Positions 43,816-52,879 of a stretch of DNA of 64,000 bases are shown one piece after another. A program made the position numbers and the translations under genes. The notes under the pieces were generated by a model. The model made no database searches. It saw only the letters and a program-made list of their open reading frames with translations, and was not told where the DNA came from. Numbering within the stretch: position 1 is the first letter of the stretch; every line of letters starts with the position of its first letter. This DNA is from Cyanobacteriota bacterium (GTDB taxonomy: Bacteria; Cyanobacteriota; Cyanobacteriia; CACIAM-69d): positions 62,001 to 126,000 of the forward strand of contig JAKRSF010000005.1 of assembly GCA_022402445.1 (NCBI GenBank), written 5' to 3'.

Positions 43816-44709
43816 CTAATGGCCATGGCGATCGACCCCCGTCCGCTCCAGTAGCCCCTTGAGGATCAGCGTCGCGATCGCCAGCAGCGCCAGCAGCAGC
43901 GCCGCCCCATAGGCCTCCTGGGTTTGATATTGCTTGTAGGCCATCTCCACATAGAGCGGCAGGGTCTCCGTCTTGCCCGAAATCGCCCCCGACACCACCG
44001 CGATCGCCCCAAACTCCCCCATCGCCCGCGCATTCGTCAGCACCAGGCCATAGAGCAAACTCCAGCGCAGATTCGGCAGCGTCACCCGCCAAAACGTCTG
44101 CCAGCCATTGGCCCCCAGGGTCCGCGCCGCCTCCTCCTGCTCTGGCCCCATCTCCTCCAGCACCGGGATCACCTCCCGCGCCACAAACGGCATCGACACA
44201 AACAGCGTCGCCAGTACCATCCCCGGCAGGGCAAAAATGATCCGAATCCCGGAATCCGCCAGCGCCCCCCCAAACCAGCCATTGCGGCCATAGAGCAACA
44301 CCAGCATCAGCCCCGCCACCACCGGCGAAATGGAAAAGGGCAAATCAATCGCACTCAGCAGCAGCGTCCGCCCCGGAAACCGCTTGCGCGCCAGCACCAG
44401 CCCCGCACACAGGCCAAACACCGTATTGATTGGCACCGCGATCGCGGCCATCAGCAGGGTCAGCTTAATCGCATGTTGGAGCGGCGGCTTCGAGAGGGCC
44501 TCCATCAGCGGACCGAACCCCTTCGCAAACGCCTGCACCCCCACATTCAAAGCGGGCAACAGCAGCAGCAGCGACAGGTAAATCACCACAGCGCCAATCA
44601 GCACCATCCCGCCCCAGGGCACATCCCCAGACCGGGCGCGGCTCCCCCGCCCAAATCGCCACTGCCAGGGGAGTCGGCCAGTCCAGCCCTTAAGCGTCGC
44701 GAGATTCAT
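43816..44709 (-). CDS. cysW: Sulfate/thiosulfate ABC permease CysW
   Basis: A 297-residue permease, partner of CysT in sulfate/thiosulfate import. It has six helices (about 35-285) and the EAA loop with EEMGPEQEEAARTLGANGWQTFWRVTLPNLRWSLLYG. The C-terminal NARAMGEFGAIAVVSGAISGKTETLPLYVEMAY is diagnostic. Its ATG 44709 lies 20 bases inside the end of cysT, indicating translational coupling. The extended polar N-terminus (about 30 residues) is cytoplasmic. Confidence 0.95.
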   Translation of the reverse strand: MNLATLKGWTGRLPWQWRFGRGSRARSGDVPWGGMVLIGAVVIYLSLLLLLPALNVGVQAFAKGFGPLMEALSKPPLQHAIKLTLLMAAIAVPINTVFGLCAGLVLARKRFPGRTLLLSAIDLPFSISPVVAGLMLVLLYGRNGWFGGALADSGIRIIFALPGMVLATLFVSMPFVAREVIPVLEEMGPEQEEAARTLGANGWQTFWRVTLPNLRWSLLYGLVLTNARAMGEFGAIAVVSGAISGKTETLPLYVEMAYKQYQTQEAYGAALLLALLAIATLILKGLLERTGVDRHGH

Positions 44710-45565
44710 AGCGCCCTCCCCAAGCCTGCAAGCGGTTAATCATCAACAGCAAGGCCAGCGACACCAGCAGCATCACCGCACCGATCACCGTCGCCCCTTC
44801 GTAGTCGTACTGCTCAAGCCGCTGGAAAATCAGCACCGGCGCGATCAAATCCCGAAACGGCACGTTCGACGCCACAATCACCGTCGAGCCATATTCCCCC
44901 ACCGCCCGCGAAAACCCCAGGGCCACGCCCGTCAGGACCGCCGGTAGCATCTGGGGAAACATCACGCGCCGGAAGGTTTCCCACGGCCCCGCCCCCAGGC
45001 ACCAGGAGGATTCTTCAATCTCGATCGCGATGTCCCGCAGGACGGGCTCGACGGTCCGCACCACGAAGGGCAGGGAAATGAAGGCCATGGCGATACCAAC
45101 GCCCCAGCGGGTGAAGGCGATTTTGATGCCGAAGGGGGCCAGGGGTTCCCCCAGCCAGCCCACCTCGCTGTAGACCGTCGCTAGGGTCAGGCCCGCCACC
45201 GCCGTCGGCAGGGCAAAGGGCAGATCAATGACCGCATCGAGCAAACGACGGCCCGGAAACTCGTAGCGCACCAGAACCCAGGCGGTGGCGACTCCGGCAA
45301 TGCCATTGAATCCGGCGGCCACTAGGGCGGTTATGAAGGTCACCTCATAGGCGGCGATCGCGATCGGCTCCGTGGCAATGCGCCAGATGTCCGCGATCGG
45401 CAGGGTGGATGCCTTGAGCAACATGGCCGCCGTGGGGATCACCAGCATGATCAATAGATAGGTAATCACCACGGCCCAGGGCCAGGACCAGGATCGACCG
45501 ATGGTTTTCGGCAGGGCCGCGATCGCGCCTGCGAGCCGCCGTCTTTGGAACCGGAATCCCCTCAT
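44690..45565 (-). CDS. cysT: Sulfate/thiosulfate ABC permease CysT
   Basis: A 291-residue permease with six helices and the EAA loop EIEESSWCLGAGPWETFRRVMFPQMLPAVLTG. The ending GFSRAVGEYGSTVIVASNVPFRDLIAPVLIFQRLEQYDYEGA is typical of CysT. Its ATG directly follows the sbpA stop codon (TAGATG), so sbpA, cysT and cysW form one tight operon. CysA, the ATPase, is not in this window. Confidence 0.95.
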   Translation of the reverse strand: MRGFRFQRRRLAGAIAALPKTIGRSWSWPWAVVITYLLIMLVIPTAAMLLKASTLPIADIWRIATEPIAIAAYEVTFITALVAAGFNGIAGVATAWVLVRYEFPGRRLLDAVIDLPFALPTAVAGLTLATVYSEVGWLGEPLAPFGIKIAFTRWGVGIAMAFISLPFVVRTVEPVLRDIAIEIEESSWCLGAGPWETFRRVMFPQMLPAVLTGVALGFSRAVGEYGSTVIVASNVPFRDLIAPVLIFQRLEQYDYEGATVIGAVMLLVSLALLLMINRLQAWGGRYESRDA

Positions 45566-46651
45566 CTATCGCGGCCCTCCCCCAAGCTGTTTTTGGATGC
45601 CATCAAATTCTGCGCCATCGTCAAAGAATTTTTTCTGGATCGCATCCCACCCGCCAAAGGACTGGGCCGTGAACAGGGTGTCCACCTGGGGATATTGATC
45701 GGCCACTTCCTGGGCCACGGTCGCGTCCGCCGGACGGAAGCCCACCGCCGCAAATTCCCGCTGGGCTTCGGGGGTATAGAGGAACTGCACGAACGCCTCC
45801 GCCACGGCCCGCGTGCCCCGGCGATCGACGATCGCATCGACCACCGCGATCGGATTGTCAATGGAAATGTTCACCTTCGGGACAATGTAGGTCTGCTTCT
45901 GCCCCTTGATCCCCGCCAGGATCGCCTCATTTTCATAGTTAATCAGCACATCCCCCTGGCCCTGTTTCACAAAGGCGTCCGTCGCCTCCCGGGCATCCTT
46001 GGGCAGCAGGGGCACATTGCCATAGACCTTCGTCGTAAACTCCCGCGCCGCCGCCTCCGTGCCGCCGGTCTGGGTGATGGCTCCCCAAAGGGCCAGGAAA
46101 TTCCAGCGGGCACCGCCGGAGGTTTTGGGGTTGGCGGTGATCACCTTCACATCCGGGCGGACCAGGTCTTGCCAGTCGCGGATATTTTTGGGGTTGCCAT
46201 CCCGCACCGTGAGGGCCGCAACGGAACTGTGGACGATCGCGCCGTTGGGGGCTTCCGTTTCCCAGCCCGGATCAATCAGGCCCGCTTCTTCGATTTTTTT
46301 GGTATCGAGGGCCAGGGCCAGGGCCACCACATCCGCCTCTAGGCCATCGATCACGGCGCGGGTTTGGGTGCCGGAGCCCGCGTAGCTTTGGTTAATGCGC
46401 ACCTCCTGACCGCCGTTCTCTGCGGCCCATTTGGCGGCGAATTTCGGCACGATTTTTTCGTAGGCCGCCTGGGTGACGGCGTAGGACACGAGGGTAATTT
46501 CAATCGGTTCTTGGCCGCTGCCGCCGCCCGCATTGGGGGCACCATTGGAGCCAGCCCCGCCGCCGCAGCCCGCGATCGCGCCCCCCAAGGCCACCATGCC
46601 CAACCAAATCCCTAGGGACTGTCCCCGTGACTGCGTGACGCGATCGCCCAT
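45566..46651 (-). CDS. sbpA: Sulfate-binding lipoprotein SbpA
   Basis: A 361-residue periplasmic sulfate/thiosulfate-binding protein. The signal peptide ends at lipobox IAGCGGG and is followed by a glycine-rich linker. Conserved sulfate-pocket segments include INQSYAGSGTQTRAVIDGLEADVVALAL, ITANPKTSGGARWNFLALWG and QGDVLINYENEAIL. It is the first gene of the transport operon; the 193 bases upstream should carry the sulfate-responsive promoter. Confidence 0.96.
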   Translation of the reverse strand: MGDRVTQSRGQSLGIWLGMVALGGAIAGCGGGAGSNGAPNAGGGSGQEPIEITLVSYAVTQAAYEKIVPKFAAKWAAENGGQEVRINQSYAGSGTQTRAVIDGLEADVVALALALDTKKIEEAGLIDPGWETEAPNGAIVHSSVAALTVRDGNPKNIRDWQDLVRPDVKVITANPKTSGGARWNFLALWGAITQTGGTEAAAREFTTKVYGNVPLLPKDAREATDAFVKQGQGDVLINYENEAILAGIKGQKQTYIVPKVNISIDNPIAVVDAIVDRRGTRAVAEAFVQFLYTPEAQREFAAVGFRPADATVAQEVADQYPQVDTLFTAQSFGGWDAIQKKFFDDGAEFDGIQKQLGGGPR

Positions 46652-46742
46652 GGCTACCTCCTCTTGGCCGCATTCGGCTGGATAAAATCAAATCAACGGT
46701 ATTCCCATCGGCTTTTTGGTGTTTGCCGATGTGACCTCGACA

Positions 46743-46772
46743 ATACTGGACTCCACCTCAAAAGTCCAGTAT
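46743..46772. repeat. Perfect 10-bp inverted repeat upstream of sbpA
   Basis: ATACTGGACT and AGTCCAGTAT are separated by 10 bases. The repeat lies 92 bases upstream of the sbpA start and 73 bases downstream of the next gene's stop. It could be an operator for the sulfate operon or a hairpin ending the upstream transcript. No strong T-run follows on the minus strand, which makes the operator reading slightly preferable. Confidence 0.6.
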
Positions 46773-46844
46773 CTCGATCGGATTTTTGTAGATTATTGTT
46801 GGAGCTTGGTTCAGGGGGCGTTCCCGGCCAGGGTTAGGCGATCG

Positions 46845-47687
46845 TCAATCCGGCAGGACAAAGACCGTTTGCCCCTGGGCGTCGGTGGTGCGCTGGGCTC
46901 CGAGGAGGATCAATTCCCGCGCCGCCCGCCGTTTAATCGGCTCATCCACCGCTTCGGTGTAGACCGAATTCCAGGCAAAAAACTGGACGCCGCGACTGTC
47001 GGGGGCACTGCGGAAGAAGCGCGCCGTTTCTAGGAACATGGGCACATAGGGCTGCGATCGCGGGTTTTGGTTCGCCCACCGGGCCGCCATCTCCAGATCC
47101 GCCGCCGCGCCGGAACCGTCCCCGAGCAGCAGCAGGCGATCGAGGGCCATGAACCGCCACACCCAAAAGGCTTCCGGCTGCACCTGGGGATCAAGGGAGT
47201 CCGTTGCGGTGGCCATCAGGGCGATCGCCGTTTCCGGTTCCCCTTGGTAGTAGGACACCCCCGCCGACAGGAAGGGATAGATGGCCAAAAAGCGAGGATC
47301 ACGCTGCACCATGAGCCGGAAGTAGTCCCGGTTGAGGTCGTAGCCCGTGACCGTGCGGGTGTCCGTGTCGCCGAAATATTGCAGATAGCTCAAGAAGGCC
47401 CAGTTGGCGATGCAGTTTTCAAAGCCAAGGGCCGGTAGCCGTTGCAGCAGATCTAGCTTGATCCCCGTTTGCTCCTGGAGCAGTTGGGCATTGGCGGGGA
47501 CTCGACCGGCCTGGGCGATCGTTCCCTGCTGAATCGTGGCGATCCCCAGGGCCGCTGCGATCGCGACGGTGCCATTCACCAGCAGCCCCAACCGACTAAT
47601 CCAGGGGGACAGACGGCGATGGTCCGTACCAGATTCAGAACCGAGTCCAGAACCGGGTCCAGGGGCAGGGCTGACCGGCAAGTTCAT
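46845..47687 (-). CDS. Membrane-anchored hypothetical protein, TPR-like
   Basis: A 280-residue protein with one N-terminal helix (about 30-52, ISRLGLLVNGTVAIAAALGIATI) and a large outer domain. That domain has helical, TPR-like segments (FENCIANWAFLSYLQYFGD, YPFLSAGVSYYQGEPETAIALMATATD). It contains many aromatic residues and no catalytic motif. The N-terminal 28 residues are Gly/Ser/Pro-rich. I do not recognise a family; the layout resembles proteins that hold or scaffold partners at the plasma or thylakoid membrane. Confidence 0.8.
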   Translation of the reverse strand: MNLPVSPAPGPGSGLGSESGTDHRRLSPWISRLGLLVNGTVAIAAALGIATIQQGTIAQAGRVPANAQLLQEQTGIKLDLLQRLPALGFENCIANWAFLSYLQYFGDTDTRTVTGYDLNRDYFRLMVQRDPRFLAIYPFLSAGVSYYQGEPETAIALMATATDSLDPQVQPEAFWVWRFMALDRLLLLGDGSGAAADLEMAARWANQNPRSQPYVPMFLETARFFRSAPDSRGVQFFAWNSVYTEAVDEPIKRRAARELILLGAQRTTDAQGQTVFVLPD

Positions 47688-48043
47688 GGGGCCTCCACAA
47701 GATTAGGAAACGGGTCTCCAATCTCAAAAATCCTCGTCTACCATTAAGGGTAAAGCTTCCCGCCACCGCCCGCCTACGGCCTGCCCCTGGGCCCTGGAAC
47801 CGACCGGATTGGGGCGACGCCATCGGGAAAAAGTGGCACAAATCGCCCCGGCGATCGCCGCGATCGCTCGGAAGATGGCGGCGAAGATGCCCGTAACGGT
47901 GCCCCTAGGTCGGGGGCGGGCCATGTTCGATGCGCTCCACCCGTGGGGAATTGGCGATCGCGCCGACGGCCCCCAGCACCACCCGCCCAACCCCGCCCAC
48001 GCAACGCACGCAACGATCTATCCCGATCCCCTCTGAAGAACCT
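47688..48043. other. Divergent intergenic region, no gene seen
   Basis: These 356 bases lie between the TPR-like gene and the protease. They are rich in HIP1 sequence, with an AT-richer patch at about 47700-47755 that probably holds the promoter of the minus-strand gene. Open frames here are GC-bias shadows. Confidence 0.5.
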
Positions 48044-49429
48044 ATGCAAAAGCTTCCTGCCGCCGCCCCCACCGCCTCCGCCGCCGCTGTCTTCCGTCGC
48101 ACCATGGTGACCGGCGGCCTGGTCCTGTCGAGCGCCCTGCTGTCACTCTTGGCCCCGTCGTCCCTGCGCCCTGCCCAGGCGGAATTGGCGGATCTGGCCC
48201 AGGGGGATGCCGCTGAACTGTCCCCTGAGCTGGTGGATAACCCCAAGGCGGTGCTGGATCAGGCGTGGCAGATCATCGAGCGGGAATATGTCGATGGCAC
48301 CTTCAACCAACAGGATTGGCAGATGGTGCGGCAGGATCTGCTGGGGCGCAACTATAGCTCCCGTGAGGAGGCCTACGGGGCGCTGCGGAAGGCGTTGGAG
48401 GGGCTCAATGATCCCTATACGCGGTTTATGGATCCGGCCCAGTTCCAGGAGTTGACGGATCAGACGGCGGGGGAATTGACGGGGATCGGGATTCGGTTGG
48501 GGGTCAATGAGCGATCGCAGCGTCTAGAGGTGGCGGAACCCATGGCGGGATCACCGGCCATGGAGGCGGGGCTGCGGGCGGGGGATTCGATTTTGGCGAT
48601 CGATGGCGAATCCACCGAGGGCATGAAGGTGGAGGATGCGGTGGGGCGCATTCGCGGGATGGCCGGTACGGAGGTGCGCCTGAGCATTGGCCGCGATGGG
48701 GGGGCTCCCTTCGAGGTGGCGATTATCCGGCAGGCGATCGTGTTGCCGATCGTGACGTCGGCGGTGCGCGAGGAGGAGGGGGGCATGAAGGTGGGCTATA
48801 TCCGCCTGAGTGAATTTAGCTCCCATGCGGCGGAACAGATGCAGGCGGCGATCGAGAGTCTAGAGGCCCAGCAGGTGGGGGGCTATGTGCTGGATCTGCG
48901 GGGCAATCCGGGGGGGTTGCTCTACGCGAGCATTGAAATTGCGCGCATGTGGCTCGACGGGGGCACGATTGTGAGCACGACCGATCGCGCGGGGAACCGT
49001 CAGCAGGCCCAGGCGACGCGATCGCCCCTGACGGATTTGCCGCTGGTGGTGTTGGTGGATGATGGGTCCGCCAGCGCGAGCGAGATTCTGACCGGTGCCC
49101 TCAAGGACAATCGGCGGGCGACGGTGGTGGGCGAAAAAACCTTTGGGAAGGCGCTGGTGCAGTCGGTCCATCGGTTGGCGGATGGGTCGGGGATCGCCGT
49201 GACGGTGGCCCACTACTACACGCCGGACGGGACGGATATTAATAAGACGGGCATCGAGCCGGATGTGGCCCTGACCCTGACGGATGAGCAGAAGCATTAT
49301 CTGTTCTCGACGGGGGGGCTGTTGGGGACGAATCGGGATCCGTACTATGCGCGGGCGGTGTCGATCCTGCGGACGCGGACGGCGGTGCGGGATTCGGTGG
49401 CTCCGCTGACCCAGCGGTCGTCCCAGTAG
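48044..49429 (+). CDS. C-terminal processing peptidase (S41 family, Ctp)
   Basis: A 461-residue exported serine protease of the CtpA/B/C family, cleaving at C-termini of thylakoid-lumen or periplasmic proteins. A Sec signal peptide covers about 1-45 (cleavage near PAQA). A PDZ domain (about 140-225, with ITG/LTGIGIRLGV) precedes the S41 core. The catalytic Ser is in DDGSASASEI and the Lys in GEKTFGKALVQ, both intact. Which paralogue it is (D1-processing CtpA versus CtpB/C) cannot be told here. ATG 48044 is the start; the frame is open 38 codons further upstream without signal-peptide logic. Confidence 0.92.
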   Translation: MQKLPAAAPTASAAAVFRRTMVTGGLVLSSALLSLLAPSSLRPAQAELADLAQGDAAELSPELVDNPKAVLDQAWQIIEREYVDGTFNQQDWQMVRQDLLGRNYSSREEAYGALRKALEGLNDPYTRFMDPAQFQELTDQTAGELTGIGIRLGVNERSQRLEVAEPMAGSPAMEAGLRAGDSILAIDGESTEGMKVEDAVGRIRGMAGTEVRLSIGRDGGAPFEVAIIRQAIVLPIVTSAVREEEGGMKVGYIRLSEFSSHAAEQMQAAIESLEAQQVGGYVLDLRGNPGGLLYASIEIARMWLDGGTIVSTTDRAGNRQQAQATRSPLTDLPLVVLVDDGSASASEILTGALKDNRRATVVGEKTFGKALVQSVHRLADGSGIAVTVAHYYTPDGTDINKTGIEPDVALTLTDEQKHYLFSTGGLLGTNRDPYYARAVSILRTRTAVRDSVAPLTQRSSQ

Positions 49430-49444
49430 GTCGGTTGGGTCGCT

Positions 49445-49470
49445 GGGGAGCGATCGCGCGATCGCTCCCC
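49445..49470. repeat. 26-bp perfect palindrome built from overlapping HIP1-type sites
   Basis: GGGGAGCGATCG followed by its exact reverse complement, with a central CGCG step. It stands 16 bases after the protease stop codon and can form a very stable hairpin, so it may serve as a transcription stop even without a T-run. Confidence 0.65.
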
Positions 49471-49586
49471 CAAATCACTCTCAAAAATCTCAACGGACAA
49501 CCATCAGTCCCCCTGCCCTAAATTGACAGGATGGGGGGATTTTTATAGGGGTTGATGCGGCGCTGCGGTTGCCTAGAACTGGCCTT

Positions 49587-51020
49587 CTAGAACTGGAAGT
49601 AGAGGAAGGGGGAAAAGTTATTGGCGACGGACAGCATGAGGGCCAGGGGGAAGGTGATGCAGGCGGTGCCCAGGCGCATCCCCACGGCGGCCCAGGAGGG
49701 GGACCAGTCGAGGAAGCGGCCGGCGGAAATTTGGGTGGGCCATAGGGCGAGGATGCTGCCGAGCGCGATCGCGGTGAGGGCTATGCCGGTGGCTTCGGTG
49801 GCGATCGCGTCGGATAGGGCAAATCCTTCGCTGAAGCGGCCTAGGGCTCGGTAGTACTCGATGGCGCTGGGCAGGTCCGGGGCGCGGAACAGCACCCAAC
49901 CGAGGCACACCAACAGGAGGGTGAAGGCGCGGCGACCCGCGATCGCAACGATGGACATATCGGGAGTCGGTTGAATTAAGCGCCCATTAAACCGCCGTTC
50001 TAAGATCAGAATGGCCCCATGGAAAACGCCCCATAAAATGAACGTCCAGTTGGCCCCGTGCCAGATGCCCGTTAATAGAAATACAATCCCTAGGTTGCGG
50101 TAAATTTGTGCGCCGCTGCCGCGAGAGCCCCCCAGGGGAATGTAGACATAATCACGGAACCAGTGGGAGAGGGTAATGTGCCATCTCCGCCAGAAATCCG
50201 TCACGCTGAGGGCGCAGTAGGGGCGGCAGAAATTTTCCGGCAGACGAAACCCAAAGATGCGCCCTAGGCCGATTGCCATGTCGCTGTAGCCGGAAAAATC
50301 AAAGTAAATTTGCAGGGTGTAGGCCGCCAACCCTAGCCAAGCGGCGCTGCCCGTGAGTTCAGCCGGTGCCCCAAAGGCCGCATCCGCCAAGCGTCCTACG
50401 CTGTCGGCAATTAAGACTTTTTTGACGAGGCCATGGGCAAAACGCAGCATCCCTCGGGTGACTTGATCCCAACGGTGCGATCGCCCCCGAAGCTGGGCGG
50501 CAATGTCCTGATAGCGCACAATTGGCCCCGCAATCAGTTGCGGAAAAAAGACAACGTATAGGGCCAAATCATCCCAGCGCCGCTGCACCGGAGCTTCTCC
50601 CCGCGCCACATCCACCACATAGCTGAGGGATTGGAAGGTAAAAAAGGAAATGCCGATGGGTAAGAGAACCGGGGTCCAGGTGAGGTCCAATCCGCCAAAA
50701 AAGCGCAGTTGATCCACCAGGAAATTGGCATATTTGAAATAGGCCAGCAGCCCTAAATTAAAGACCGCCGCGATCGCGATCGCCAGGGTTCTCAGGCGCG
50801 GTTTGCCAAGCTGCCAGCCTTCGTCCGCCAACAGGCCCAGGAGCCAATTGACCACCGTTGACCCCAGGAGAATGAACGTAAACCGGCCGCCCCCCCACAG
50901 GTAAAACAGCCAACTGGCCGCCAGCAAGAGGCCATTGCGGAACCGGTGCGGCGCGATCGCGTAGAGGGCGATCGTCACGGGCAAAAAGAAAAATAGAAAC
51001 GCCGTTGCAGAAAAAACCAA
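49587..51020 (-). CDS. MBOAT family O-acyltransferase (AlgI-like)
   Basis: A 477-residue polytopic membrane acyltransferase. AlgI-type hallmarks are FFFLPVTIALYAIAP at the start, LPIGISFFTFQSLSYVVDVARG, FFPQLIAGPIVRY, DFSGYSDMAIGLGRIFGF, FWRRWHITLSHWFRDYVYIPLGG, and the catalytic His in TGIWHGANWTFILWG. Such proteins pass acetyl groups across the membrane to exopolysaccharide acetylation partners (AlgJ/AlgX/DltD-like). No such partner is adjacent, so the acceptor is unknown. Confidence 0.93.
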   Translation of the reverse strand: MVFSATAFLFFFLPVTIALYAIAPHRFRNGLLLAASWLFYLWGGGRFTFILLGSTVVNWLLGLLADEGWQLGKPRLRTLAIAIAAVFNLGLLAYFKYANFLVDQLRFFGGLDLTWTPVLLPIGISFFTFQSLSYVVDVARGEAPVQRRWDDLALYVVFFPQLIAGPIVRYQDIAAQLRGRSHRWDQVTRGMLRFAHGLVKKVLIADSVGRLADAAFGAPAELTGSAAWLGLAAYTLQIYFDFSGYSDMAIGLGRIFGFRLPENFCRPYCALSVTDFWRRWHITLSHWFRDYVYIPLGGSRGSGAQIYRNLGIVFLLTGIWHGANWTFILWGVFHGAILILERRFNGRLIQPTPDMSIVAIAGRRAFTLLLVCLGWVLFRAPDLPSAIEYYRALGRFSEGFALSDAIATEATGIALTAIALGSILALWPTQISAGRFLDWSPSWAAVGMRLGTACITFPLALMLSVANNFSPFLYFQF

Positions 51021-51196
51021 GGCCGTCGGTGGGCACCACGCCCCATCCCAGAAGAATCGTGGAAAACAATCGCGCGCCCTGATCGCTAGGATCTAGGCCA
51101 TCGGGGGTTGCCTCAGGGAAGACCCCAGAAAGAACCCCTGAAAACCATAGCAGATCGCCCCGACGGCGGACTGAAATTTAGGGCAAAGGTCGCCCC

Positions 51197-52657
51197 CTAG
51201 CGCGCCGCCACCTCCCGATCCACCACGCCCGTCCGCAGCATGATCGCCATTTCATTTTCCCGGGGCGAATATTCCAGGGCCAATTCTTCGTTAATGCGCC
51301 CTTCGAGATAGAGCTGATAGAGGGTTTGATTCATACTAAACATCCCCTCATAGTTCGATCGCGGGATCATGTCTTCCACCTCGCCCAATTCGTCGCGGCG
51401 GATGAAATCTCGAATGGCGTCCGTATTAATCAACACCTCATAGAAGGGAGCCCGTTTCCCGTCCGTCGTTGGCACCAGCCCCTGGGCAATACAGGCCACC
51501 AGCGATTCCGCAAACTGGGTCCGCACGGTTTCCCGCTCGTCGGGGGCGTACATGGCCATCACCCGTTCAATGGTTTTTACGGCGCTGTTGGTGTGCAAGG
51601 TTCCGAACACGAGGTGGCCCGTTTGCGCCGCCTTCAGGGCAATTTCAATGGTCTCGCGATCGCGGATTTCCCCCACCAGAATCACGTCCGGATCTTCCCG
51701 AAGCGACGCCCGCAAGGCCCGCTCAAATTCGTGGGAATGGATGCCCACCTCCCGTTGATTGATCAGCGATCGCTGGTTGCGGTGGATGAATTCAATGGGA
51801 TCTTCGATGGTGATGATGTGGTAGGCCATCGACCGGTTGATGTAGTCCACCATGGCCGCCAGGGTGGTGGATTTACCGGAGCCCGTTGGCCCCGTGACTA
51901 ACACCAACCCCTTTTTGTAGTGGCAAATATTGGAGAAGGTTTTGGGCAAATTCAACTGCTCAAAGGTCTTGATTTCCATGGGGATCAGCCGCAGCACCAT
52001 GGCCGGCCCCGTCAGGGTTTCAAAGACATTAATCCGCACCCGCGCAAAGGAATATTGGGCGGCCCCGTCAAATTCTAGGGTTTCCCGGAAGCGGTGGATT
52101 TCGCGATCAGTCATCACCTCCTGGAGCCAATACATAAAGGTGTCGTCGTCGGCGGCGGGGTGGACCGTGGGCACCATTTCGCCGCGCTGGCGATAGTAGG
52201 GCGGCCGACCGACGCCGAGGTGAACGTCGGAGTGGTTGTTTTTGTGGGCCTCTTCCACCAGTTGCGCGAGGGTGGGCTGGCCGTCGGGCAGTTTGGCGCG
52301 GGGCAGGGGCGGATAGGGGTTGCCTTCGGTGGGGGCGATCGCGGGAATTGATCCAGGGGCAGCAGGGGGGGGCGCGATCGCGGCGGCCTCTTCCGGTGGT
52401 CCATCCCCCACGATTTGAAAGGACCAGTCGGCGCGGCGATCGCCAATGCCCACACTGAGGTGATGGTTGCCCGGTCGGGGGAAGACGAGATCGAGCCGCC
52501 AGGTGCCGTCCTTACTGACCAGGGGGCCGGTCATTTTGAAGTCGTTATCGAGGGAAATGACGAGGGGTTTGCCCGCATCTTCCGGGGTGGCGATGCCGGA
52601 CACCTTGAAGCGGTGGAGGGTTTGGATGGGCTCGGTGGGGGCCTGGAGGATTTTCAT
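51197..52657 (-). CDS. pilT: Type IV pilus retraction ATPase PilT with N-terminal beta domain
   Basis: PilT-family hexameric ATPases depolymerise type IV pili, driving twitching, phototaxis and DNA uptake. Residues 1-85 are an Ig-like or beta-sandwich-like addition (RFKVSGIATPEDAGKPLVISLDND, WRLDLVFPRPGNHHLSVGIGD). A proline linker (86-120) follows, then the PilT core: SDVHLGVG, Walker A GPTGSGKST (256-264), Asp/Walker B DPDVILVGEIRD, and His box GHLVFGTLHTNSA. The usual AIRNLIRE motif is AIRDFIRR. The C-terminus is extended (SPRENEMAIML). It may be a PilT2-type paralogue; ATG 52657 starts the frame. Confidence 0.9.
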   Translation of the reverse strand: MKILQAPTEPIQTLHRFKVSGIATPEDAGKPLVISLDNDFKMTGPLVSKDGTWRLDLVFPRPGNHHLSVGIGDRRADWSFQIVGDGPPEEAAAIAPPPAAPGSIPAIAPTEGNPYPPLPRAKLPDGQPTLAQLVEEAHKNNHSDVHLGVGRPPYYRQRGEMVPTVHPAADDDTFMYWLQEVMTDREIHRFRETLEFDGAAQYSFARVRINVFETLTGPAMVLRLIPMEIKTFEQLNLPKTFSNICHYKKGLVLVTGPTGSGKSTTLAAMVDYINRSMAYHIITIEDPIEFIHRNQRSLINQREVGIHSHEFERALRASLREDPDVILVGEIRDRETIEIALKAAQTGHLVFGTLHTNSAVKTIERVMAMYAPDERETVRTQFAESLVACIAQGLVPTTDGKRAPFYEVLINTDAIRDFIRRDELGEVEDMIPRSNYEGMFSMNQTLYQLYLEGRINEELALEYSPRENEMAIMLRTGVVDREVAAR

Positions 52658-52879
52658 CGGCGAACCTCTAACGTCCGGGGCTAGGTCAGGTCAAGGGGGC
52701 GATCGCGGGGGGTAGATGGGGCGCTGACGGGGGCCGACCCTCCGTGGCCCCTAGGGATTGCGGTACCCAGGGATCGACGTGATGGGGACGGGGCGATCGC
52801 GCTTTTGTTTCCGTATTATCGCGGATCGTTTCGGCGACTGTCGAAGGGGTGGGCCAGGGGCGACGATCCGGGGCGATGA

